Below the pieces are notes generated by a model. The model ran no database searches and was not told the origin of the DNA. It worked only from the letters and a program-made list of their open reading frames with translations. Shown piece after piece: positions 50,701 to 63,100 of a DNA stretch of 64,000 bases; position 1 is the stretch's first letter, and every line of letters starts with the position of its first letter. The DNA comes from Antedon mediterranea (Eukaryota > Echinodermata > Crinoidea > Comatulida > Antedonidae). The stretch is taken from the NCBI RefSeq assembly GCF_964355755.1, contig NC_092673.1, positions 23,195,001 to 23,259,000 of the forward strand, written 5' to 3'. The translations under genes and the position numbers were made by a program.

Positions 50701-53700
50701 TAATTGCGTTTATCATAGGTTATGTATTGCGTTTATCATTTGTTATGTACTGCGGTTGTCATTTGTTATGTATTGTGTTTATCATAGGTTATGTATTGTG
50801 TTTGTCATAGGGTTATGTTTCCTTTTACTTACAATTGGTCCAGCTGCGCCTGGATCTCCTTGTGGTCCACTTGCTCCTTTGTCACCGAACTCTCCCTTTT
50901 CTCCTTTCTGTCCAATAACTCCATCTTTACCAGGTGTACCCTACATGTTATAATGAAACATTACGGTCATCCTGAATCTAACGCCCGTATTCTTAAACCG
51001 GACTTTAGTCGTAGTTCGAGCTAAAACTTTAAAAATGACGTCATTTTAATTCATAAAACGAACTTCAACTAAATCGCCGACTAATTCAGGCCAACCTCGA
51101 CTAAATCGAGATGGATTTTGATCGATTTTTTTAGTCCTGGAGGGGGCAGGCTAAATGGTCGACTAAATGGTTTTTAAACGATATTTATGAAAAACGTAAC
51201 AGTCATTGAGTTGAAAATCATCTTTATTTACAACTGTATACAAATTACATTATTTTCTTCGCGCAAGTCCGACTTGAACTACGTCACGCCATAGCGACAA
51301 CGGGAGATGCCGAAATTCACCACGCGATGGAATGTTTAGGGGGCCTAGCGCTTTCTTGTCACGCTATGAAGTGCGTGGTTCATCGCGATCATACTTTGTT
51401 GGAGGCCTAGAAAATATGAAAGTTAACGTACCGCCATGGTTCCTAAATATATTTTGAAGATTTTGTTTGTTGTTAATCAAAAGTACTTCACTGTTAAATT
51501 AATACTGATCTTGTTCTAATAATTAACGATTAAAATTATTTTTCATGTTTATAGTCCTGATGCGTAAAAAGTGTTGTAAGAAAATGGAAAGTGATATCAA
51601 TGCGCACAATTTCGTCTGCTCCTCAAATACTCTCTTGTCATTGGCCAATGTATAGCCTTTGTTACCCAGACGTGTGCAACTCGACTAAAAGCTCGACTTC
51701 ATTAAGTCGAACTGCAAACTTTGACTACTTCGTTTTTTAATCGAATTTGAAGTAACAGCTCGAACTACGACTTTTTCAAGTCGAACTTCGAACTACGACT
51801 AAAGTCCAGTTTAAGAATACGGGTGTAAATACCGTATGCATGTAGATATAAATAAAATATCCGCATCCAGCAGTGGGATTATACACAGGGACCTAAAATG
51901 TAGGCTAGATTATCATAACTGTCAGGAATTATGTAAGGTTTTATCTATTTCATTCATAAATTCTCCGCCATAGGGCATCATGTGACAAAAATCATTTTCG
52001 GACACGTTTTAGACCCTATATATCAAATGTCTCATTTTAAAGGAAAAATGTATGATAGTTGATGGGTTATCAAGATAAACATTTTTTAAAACCAAAATAC
52101 TTACAGCTCTACCCCTTGGGCCTGGTGCACCAATGTCTCCTTGCAGTCCTCTTCGGCCCTATGATAATAAAAGAAAACAATCTTAAATTTATGAATGACT
52201 TCAAAGTATTGAGTCTAGTATTTTGGTTTATGTAAAATGTTTTAATCCATTTTAATCAGTCAATTAAACAAATTTGACATTGACCTATATAATAATGTAT
52301 TATTATTTCTTTTTTTAAGATTAATTTTAAGAAATAGTGTTTTTTTTTTCTTTTTTAAAAATTTCATGTGCAACAGATAAATTCTTGAACTCACAAGTTG
52401 TCCAGGTGGACCCCGGTCACCTGGTTCTCCTGGACCTCCATCTTGTCCCTGAAAAAGACAATAAACACTATAGTTAAAAATCACAACAACACACACTGAT
52501 AATATTTCAAAGTGCATATAAAAACCATTGTACAAGTACATATACACAACAAAATGGTAGTAGCATAAATCAATGTCGATGATCTATCAAAATATTTTAA
52601 TTTAGGGGAGAAAATGCCGTCCCTCCCCTGAAATTTATTTCTTATTCATAATACAGTAGTAGAGCCTATGTTTTGTTATATTTAACAAATAAATGAATAC
52701 AGTGAATATGCAGTGCAAGGGCATATGCTGGTTTTGGCATGAGAAGAAACACATACACATCAGTTATGACCTACTACTGTACATATCAACTAACATTTTA
52801 TAAATGTTTTGTACTTACAGGTATACCTGGGGTACCTGGATCTCCAGCTTCTCCTTGGAAGCCAATTGGACCCTGTAAAATAAAAATAAATACACTTTCT
52901 GTGAACATATGATTAAGCAAAAATTATCTTTATTGCTCATTTTACTTCGACTGTTAATTTATAATAAATATAATACATTATTAATTTAATACAATACTAT
53001 AAAACCAACTTACAGAATGTCCTTTTGGCCCTTGTGGTCCCTGAGGTCCTCGTTCACCTGGTGTTCCAGGGACACCTGGGGGTCCTGGTTCGCCCTTTCC
53101 GCCATTATCTCCCTTAGGACCCTGTTGGATAATAAAATATTAATTAATAATATAATACTGTAAAAATGCAATAATGAAAATTAATAGACTGAATATAAAC
53201 TTTTTGCTTAATAAATGTGAATTTAATAATAGTTTATCTCCATTCTCAAATGAAAGTATACTATATATAGTAACTACTTAAAAAGTAGAGTAATACATAC
53301 GCCAGGTCCAATACCACCATCTTGTCCGGGAGCTCCGATGTCACCAGTATCACCCTATTAAGTAAATAATATTAATAATATTATAAACATAAGCTATATT
53401 TTCTTGTATAAACTTTATTTCCAAATCCATAATAACAAATTGGTAAACATACCTTTGGTCCTCTAAGACCGTCAGGACCTCTTGAGCCGGATACACCAGG
53501 TGGACCCTATAGAAATGAAGAAGAAAATATGTCATATGGGATTCCATAAACTGAATACTTGTTATCAACACATTTTATGTATAATGTTAAAAGTAAATAT
53601 ATGATCTAGAAATTTTAATTGTTCTTTTAATTAGTTTCCTTCAAGGCTTTCAAGGTCACACGTCCGCTTTCCATGGAAAGCAAAAGGAATATGAGGACGA

Positions 53701-56700
53701 TGTCATGCGTTAGAGACGTTTGTACGGCCCGCTACGTCGCCTGGACTATTCCATTTTCCTTTCGAGGGGTGTCCATATTGGGACTAATGGCATATGTAGA
53801 GTCTATACAGATAGGGATCTCACGAAATAGACAAATATATGATCTAGAAATTATACAAAATTGTCTTTAAAAAAAACCAGGAAGGGCAACTCTAGATGTT
53901 TTGTAGTATTTTTAGACAAGATTATACTAATATTAAGTGTTACCAATTTAGAAACTTCCCAATAAACTTGTTATGATCTTACAACCTCCTCAAACACATG
54001 ACCTAAAAATGTCTAATGTGCAAAAATGTTATTATGTGTCTTACCTCATTTCCTCTAGCACCAGATTTTCCTCTTGGACCGATACTTCCGGTTAAACCCT
54101 AAAAAAAAACCACACACAATGAGAATGTATAACAATATGTTAATATAATAATAATGGATGCAATGAATGTTTGTAAGAGGAAGGAAGACGACGAGATGGA
54201 ACACATCAAGGAAAAAGTTGAGTAATAATAATGAATATTTAAACATTTAAATATTGCATCTTGGAGATAATACGTTGTTAAAGCGTGGTTTCCACTAGAG
54301 ATGCAACACAAAGACGTACGCGCAATGCAAGAGAGTTGACCAATGATAAGCCACTGTTCAAATCGCTTGTGATTCGTCAAATCACTTGTGTTGCGTTACG
54401 TCGCTAGTGGGAACCAAGCTTTACAGAGAACCAAGCAAGGTTTATGATATGATAGTCTGCTGAGCAAAATTCCAATTTTAAGCTACATTAGCGCACAATC
54501 AATGTATGGTTATACTTACTCGTTCACCTCTATCTCCTTGTTCTCCCTTCTCACCTGGTCTACCAGGAGCACCCTATAGAATATAATAAACATATTAACA
54601 TTTATCGACTTGTCTTATATGTTGCACTGTTTATTTAATGAAAATGTTTTGAATAGTGAAAATGATCTTGTTAGGTGTACTACGAACTATGTTCACTAAA
54701 TGGGAAAAAATCCTATTTTAGTGTGATTTTGCGATTTCACCTTTCCTCTTGAGAAATATTGAGAAAATAATACTTTACCTAAAACCTATAACCTTTTTTA
54801 ATTGAACCCAAAATGCTTACCTGGAGACCAACACTTCCTGGTGAACCTCGCTGACCGGCTGGGCCTTCAGCTCCCTGAAAAATAAATAAAAACATTTCAA
54901 ATTTTGTCCAGTGCACACAATTTCCTGGAATGTAATTTTTTTGAAAAATGAAAAGGCACAAAATAAATCTAGGACAAATATAAATCTTTGTATAGACAGG
55001 GAAATAAAAACAAGTTTTCAGTTTCAAGTACAAGAATTGTATATTTTTAATTGTAGTACGGCATCAACTAACCTTTGGCCCTCTCAAACCTCGATCTCCT
55101 GGAACACCTGGTTCTCCAGAGTCACCCTAAAACAACAACAAAATATTGGTTAAAAAACTATAAAAGACATTTGTACAATATACCATTACACAAACAATGT
55201 CATAATAAAGTCACAGAGAACAGATTGAAATATGTGGTATAAATTTGGAAGCCTGCCAACACATTAGGAAATCTGTTGTAAAACACACTCGGTACATGGA
55301 CGGTTATTATAAAATGAAACTAGTGTTATTGACATGCTTTTTCGTGTTATATCTGAAACGTTATGCTCCATATATTCTGTGCCATAGTGGCAACTCAACA
55401 TCGTCATACAACGAGGCCCAGCGAGTCGTCCCGTCATGCGACGACCTAAAAACTACGGCCGACGCTATTGCAAGACGACTTGTCTCGTCGGGATTCAACT
55501 CATACAGCACCGACGAGTCAAGACGTTTAGTCTGGCCTCGTCGTATGATGCTGTTTAAGTTGGCCTTAAACTTCAGCATAAGTCGACAGGTTGACCATTA
55601 ACACTTAATATTTTTGCATCCAGATGAATTTGTTTAATAAATAAACTTACTACTTGGCCTGGTTCTCCATTAGGTCCAGGGGCACCAGGTGGTCCTTCCA
55701 AGCCCTGTAAAACAATAAAAACAAATTTTAATTTATATCAACTGATACTTGTTGACTACATACATACTAGGTATGATAGAGAATATGCAGATGGTCAGTA
55801 ACTAAAAAGTTGAAAATGTAATGCAATATGTAATTAATTATTTTCCATATAACAAACAGTATATACATCATCAATAAAACGATAATTGTATGGAAGGGGA
55901 CCAATTAAGTTAAATACATAACTTTACAGCCACATTGAATCAAGACGAAAGCAATAAATGCAATCAATGTTTGAAATAAGGTGCATCTATTTGAGCTATG
56001 AATGATGAAAGTGAACATTTTGTTACTTACAGATGATCCAAGTTGACCCTTCTGACCTTTCTGGCCTCTTGTACCAGGTTCACCCTTTTCACCATCTTCA
56101 CCTGGAACTCCCATCTGTCCGATTGGTCCTGGTGGTCCCTATTTAGATTATTTACATGATTAATACAAAGAAATGTTTCACAATGTTATGTTTGCTATAG
56201 TGCTATACTGTGGTTGCAACAATTGATTTTTGTTTATACAGTTGGAACTCCATATCTTCGGAAATTAACGAAGTGTCCCCTTAATAGTGTGTCCTGTGAA
56301 TAGAGGTTGGCTGTAGCACACCATTCAGTAGTCATCATTCGAATAATAATTAATAGTCATATGTATATGTATGTTGTTACAATAATGGAATGACAAAACT
56401 GGAGAAAATACAAACCCTGCTTCCTGGGAGACCATCTCGTCCTACTAATCCTTGAATTCCATCAATTCCCTAAAAAGGAGAAAAATAGTTAAATTTTATT
56501 TATGAAAATGTAAGATTTGTGTGCATCTAGAAAAAAGAATAATGTATATGGATACATCACATTAAGCACTAAATATACACTAGGTATGCACTTTAAACAC
56601 TACATGTACACTAGGTATGCACTTTAAACACTACATGTACACTAGGTATGCACTTTAAACACTACATGTACACTAGGTATGCACTTTAAACACTACATGT

Positions 56701-59700
56701 ACACTAGGTATGCACTTTAAACACTACATGTGCACTAGGTATGCACTTTAAACACTACATGTACACTAGGTATGCACTTTAAACACTACATGTACACTAG
56801 GTATGCACTTTAAACACTACATGTACACTAGGTATGCACTTTAAACACTACATGTACACTAGGTATGCACTTTAAACACTACATGTACTTCCATTTCTAA
56901 ATGCATAGCCTCCTATAATTTGTTATTGAAAAACTTACTGGTTCTCCCTTGGATCCCATTGGTCCCTGTGCACCCATTTCACCTTGTTGACCCTATAAAA
57001 ATAAAATGTGTATGATATAATATGCAATGAAATATAAAATCATACTTATTGAGCAAGATAAAATATATAATTTAAAATTTAATTCGGCTAAAATAACATT
57101 ACTGTATATGAATCAATACATCAGATGAATTAAAAATATTGAGCAACATAGACATCTGACAAGTCTTTATTGATTATGATGATTTGTGGGTTCAAACATT
57201 GGTGTACAGTTTAAAACTACACTCACCTGTGGTCCTACTGTTCCAGGTGGTCCCTGAGGTCCTCCAACACCTGGAGAGCCCTTTTGGAAAAAAAAAATGA
57301 AAAACACATTTATTTTAAGATTATACGAATATTAATGGCATTTATTCTACTGGCTTCAATACAACAATATTCTTGAATGAGTACAAGAGATGAAATCTAG
57401 TTTCATTGTTTTTGCTGTCAATTCCAACTGCTACTAAACAGTGTAAATAAGACTTACAGATGGCCCTGAGGGTCCTGGTGGTCCGCTATCTCCCTTTTCT
57501 CCACCACCTCCCTATAATAAAAAGAAAAGTGTTAAGTATGATTATGTATAGTATAATCCAGGTAGTAACATAAGTCACTGTTCTAATAAACAAGTTCAAT
57601 TGATTAGATATACTATACACCTATATTTTTACAACTATTTTAGATACAGAAAGATTACAATGTGTCGTTTTAAAATAAATTCCTTGAAGATGAAATAAAT
57701 AACTATTTTTAAGTATAAGCAACAGTCCATAATTTGAGAGAAAGAGAGAAATAGTAAATCTAGAAACTGATATTATTTACCTGTAATCCAGGCAGACCTC
57801 GTTCTCCAGTGTATCCTCTAATTCCAGGTGGACCTTGGTCGCCTACGGGTCCAGGTGGACCAGCATTGCCCTGTAAAGAAAGACAGGATGATGTTAATCC
57901 AACTCATTTAGAATATCTCATACATAGTATATTTTACAAACCACTATAAAACATCAAATAAAATTGATAAATTAGAAATAATACAATTACTATATGGATA
58001 ATAGTAATAAATTAAATGATTGTTAGACAGAAGCCAAGTGAAATTAATTTCCAAATGTTTCTATACAACCTGCTTTAATGAAAGTTAGACACATTTCCGT
58101 AAGTTAAAACTCTTCAGATTTGTATCGCGAACCTTTGAATTCGCCTAGTTAAAAAGATGTTGGTTATTTTATGTACGAACAATTGCACTTACCCTAGGCC
58201 CGTCTTTACCATTCTCTCCTGGGATACCAGTTTCTCCTTGTGGTCCGGGTGGCCCTGGGAACCCACGCTCGCCACCAGCTCCACGTTCACCTACAGAACC
58301 CTGACAAATTCCAAATAATCAGTAATACATTAGTTGTTAAAGTTATAAAGCTCCATGATTTGTTTTTAATGCGAGCGTCATTTGTTACCTTCGCGATGCA
58401 GTGTTTAATTCTACCCAATTTATACCGCCGCTTGTATCAAAACGAACAAGTATGTTAACCCAATTGTTAAAAAAACCACGCTGTTATGCAAATGAGTAGA
58501 ATGTTGATGCCATCCAAAAGATAATGTTTAACCAAATAACAAACATAAATGTGTTACCTGTGGTCCAACAACACCAGGTTGTCCTTGTGGGCCAGATTCA
58601 CCTTCAATACCCTGAAAATGGAAATAACATTAGATAACTATAAATAATAAATATGAATGGATGAAATATTTGGTCATGTATGCATAGGTTAATGGGTTGG
58701 GTTAAAAAAAAAGTAATAAATGAACAAATAGTAATGATATTCAATATGGATATGCATGGTTTTTGACTTTATATGATTTAAAGATTTTTTTTACTCTTTC
58801 CCACATGATTACTTCACTGTATTTATTATCCTGTATGTTGTTATATTGTGGAAATAAATAAACAGAGGCTTGTAAAGTCATCATATGTATTTTTACAAAT
58901 TAAAATATTTACAAGAGAGGTAACTCCCAAACCTATCATTTAGCAACGTTGTGTCTCTGGTATAAATAATACACTGTTTTGAACAAATAGACTATAAATA
59001 CATAATTATTAAATGAGTTATTAAAGAATATTAAAGTGTATTTATTTATAACTCACTGGTTCCCCTCGTTGTCCCGGTAATCCTGGTACACCATCTTTGC
59101 CTGAAATTCCCTAAAGAAAATGTACATAGGAATATAAATATTTGATATTGAATAAATGTTTCTGATATAGATTATGATTTGTTTTATGGAAATAGTTCAT
59201 TCTTATTTGAGTACATTATTTTACAAATTTAAATTGTCATTAAAATTTACAATTATTAGACTTACATGATTTGAGAAAGGGTAGAGACATTTTATTTTAT
59301 TATTATTTTACCTCATTTATAGAAGGTGACCCTAAACAGCGTATGCTGACAATCAAGGTGTCCTCTTGATGAGTTATGAGTGTATGTGTGTATATACCAG
59401 TACACTACTTGTCTCAAAAGATGTACTAGGTTCTTTAACATGCACATGAGGTAGATGTGCACACTGGAAATACTGTTTAAAATCCATAAATATTTTTAAA
59501 GTAACTTACTGGGGGTCCCTTTGCGCCTGGGAATCCACGAAGACCACCTGTTCCAACTAAACCCTACATAAAGTAAATACAGTTATTGTTTACGATTTGT
59601 GTTGAAAAGTAAAAAAAACGTATAGAACTTTAAAAAATACTAATATATATGGGTACATTTATTTTTAAGTTCAGTGAACATTAAACATGTTCTCCCGACG

Positions 59701-60125
59701 ATCTAAAAACTACGCATGACGCTATTTCAAGACGATTCTTGTCGGGATTCAACTCAGACAGTACAGACGAGCCAAGATGCTTCCTTGGGCTTCGTCATAC
59801 AATGCTGTCTGTGTTGGCGTTAACTACGCACATAGTTAAAGTATACAACAAGGGAAAAATACTAAACTATAATTCACATGTAACTATTTTTTCACAACAA
59901 AACAAGAAGAAATAAAAGAACCATGCAATACACTCAGTTTCACATTATTTTAGATATAATATAATTTTAACTGAAAATACTCCCAATTTTATTATACAAC
60001 TAAGTATCACATTTATACAATTATACTGTAGAATCAATATGGAAATGTTTCTATTTAAAAAAAATGAAAAGTGAAACCTTATTGGTTATCCGCACTTGGC
60101 GGATAACCCCTTGTTATTGTCAGGA

Positions 60126-60180
<55 letters not shown>

Positions 60181-63100
60181 CTATGTTATTCTTCTTTCTT
60201 TCCCAAAATTTTGTGTCACGTGTATCTCAAATTCTGATCAACATTACATCGTATAACTTTGTCAGAAGATTTACCTCTATGTGTAGAAGTGCAGGACAGC
60301 TCGTTTTTTTACTTTAGAGTCGCGCAGCGTAAGCTACGCGCGATTTTATGAATTTTGCGTATTTAACATAGACTAAAAACCAAAAGTCATTTTGTAATGA
60401 CACTTGGTGAACATTTAAGTCATATCAAGGGCAAACTTTCTATGGATTAAAAATGGCATGTTTGACATAAAGTTACGCGCGCACGCGCGTTTAAAATTTC
60501 AAATTGCGAAATATCCATTTCTAATCAACTTTCTACGCGTTTCAGGGCATTTTAAGCATTTCAAAAATTCCCACGCGTGCGCATTTTTTTTACGCGCGCG
60601 TGCGCACGTAGCGCAAAAACATCTTTTTTTTGCTTGATTTTTGTTTTTTCAGCCTTTTCTAGTAAATTTACCAATTTTCAATCAATTTCGACTTAAAATC
60701 ACGTCATACGAGCACGTAGAATTCAACAATTTGCGCGCGTTTTTGAAGAAAAAGTTCAAAAATTTGTCAAAATTATGCCTTTTTTAAAACAGTCATAGAT
60801 TGTAAACTACGAGGTGAACTTCTTTTAAATTACACATTCTGGAAGTTGATGATTTGTAGATATCGAATCATGCATCGATATGGCTAACAAGACATAGTGA
60901 CGTCATCGTATGGCCACTCAAATATAAAATATAGGATTTTTGTCTCTTTCGTCATAGCTCATCACATTTAATAGAGCGCATCTCCACTTATCCGAATTCC
61001 ATTTCCCCCCATTTTTTTATATTGTCTATGCCAATCAATTATCTTTCGCATAATCTACCATTTTTTAAATTGTGATGACGTCATCATGTCCAAAAGCGTC
61101 AATAACTTGGGTCCCTTATTTTCACCTATTCTGCACTGTATGTAGTACGTATACAGAATATAGTGTATACCGTATATACTCAGACGTGACACAAAATAGA
61201 GAGCGCACTAACATTTTTTCAATGGCATAATCGTTTTTCTGCGCGCAATATTCTAACGTATGACGTGCTGCGGATAACCTAACTCGTCCGTAGTGACGAG
61301 TTCAAATCTAGTTAATATAATATCTGCAGCAGGTAGGAGATAAAACAAATTTGAATACAAAGTATTAATTCAAACAATATCTAAATCTTTAAAAAAAGGG
61401 GCTTAATTGAGACATTAACATAGTAACCTAGTCCCAAATGGTAATCCAGTAATATAAGGTAAGGTCAGACAATTTAAAAAAATTGTTTTAAGACAATGAA
61501 ATAATACTTACTCGTTCTCCTCTTACTCCTGGAGGTCCCTCAACACCTTCTGCTCCCTGTTAACAAAACCATTTATAAATGAAAATAAAATCAATTTAAC
61601 ATGTCCTAATTATATTATACAGTAATACTGTACCTACAAACAAATAGTAAAAGTAAGAAAGTACGTTTTTGTACTTTGTAACATTCCACCCACCAAGAAA
61701 GCACTTTTTTGTCTGGTTGAGACAGAGAAGAAACCTTGCGTCGTTTACCCCAAGAGGGTGCACGATTTTAATATAAAAATCACTTGTCAATAAAAATTTC
61801 CTGTTGTTGTTGCATGTCATTGAAACGTAAAAAAAAGCATATTTGCTGATTTCTTTGTACAAATTGAAAACACATACAATAATAGTAATATTAATTAATT
61901 ATTATATATTAATAAATGTTTACTGATGCCTTACCTTAGGCCCAACTGGTCCGGTCTGTCCTCTAGGTCCACGATTGCCTCTCAAGCCTCTTGGACCACG
62001 TTCTCCCATATCACCCATTGTTCCTGGATTACCCTTCAAAAACATTACACATTATTGTTGTTTTATTAACAGATGTTTAGGCTTATAGCTTCAGTTTGAT
62101 ATTATCATCCACACAATACTGTACAGTGGAGGAGGCAAATATTATGTGCTACGCAAAACATAGATCTATTCTAATAAAAACCCTTAAGCTTGGTTCCCAC
62201 TAGTGACGCGATGCAAGGACGTAATGCAACATAAGTGATTTGATCAATCACAAGCAATGGATTATTCGAACAGTGGCTTGTCATTGGTCAACTTGCTTGC
62301 GTTGCGGGTACGTCCTGGCGTTGCGTCTCTAGTGGGAACCAAGCTTTAGAAAACATTGTAATATGAGAAGATGAAAAACATAAGTAGGTGTAGCACATTC
62401 CTCTAATAAGCTATTTTAACAATGCTGTATAAATCATATTAAGGACACACCTTCAGGACTCAACAATAGGGGTCTCCCTTGAATAGGGGCAAATGCATTA
62501 CATTTAGAATTACAATACTAGACCTAACCTGGTCTGGTTACTTACCCTTGATCCCTTAATGCCTGGTCTTCCACCTCTGCCTCTTGCACCAATATCTCCC
62601 TTATCTCCATTTGGCCCTGGGTAACCTGGTATTCCAGTTTGGCCTCTTGCTCCCTATAATATGAAACATTGTAATCACTAATACTGCCAGATAAAAGGCA
62701 ACACTGGAACATTGGACATTAAACATGAACTATTTGTAGATGCACAAGAATTTATTAATCTAAATGTGATGTTTTTACCAAGGATTTGGTGATGAGTGTT
62801 AATTAATCAACACCCCCACATTGTGTTTTTGTATGAAACAACATTTTTTTATTTTTTTTTTGTAATCTGGGGTCTCAGCCATACACATCTTCTTGGTTTT
62901 CTGAGACCATTCATCATTTTGATTTAAACACTGTACATATCTTTCTACTTTACCGACATGATTTTTTTTTAATGAACGCATCATATTCTGCTAATGTTAC
63001 AACTGCTTAATTGACTATGTTTACCTTTTCTCCTCCAATTCCTGGTGGGCCTTGATCTCCTTGGATTCCTTGTACACCCTGCAACATTAAAAGATCATAA

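Noticed and set aside
53673-53870. 65-codon ORF in a collagen intron
   Set aside because: Part of it is a dispersed repeat, and the frame shared with the copy at 30921 has a stop, so there is no sign of coding constraint.
55361-55601. ORFs of 72-118 codons near 55.4 kb
   Set aside because: They coincide with a G+C-rich TIR MITE that lacks stops by composition; opposite-strand ORFs overlap through the palindrome.
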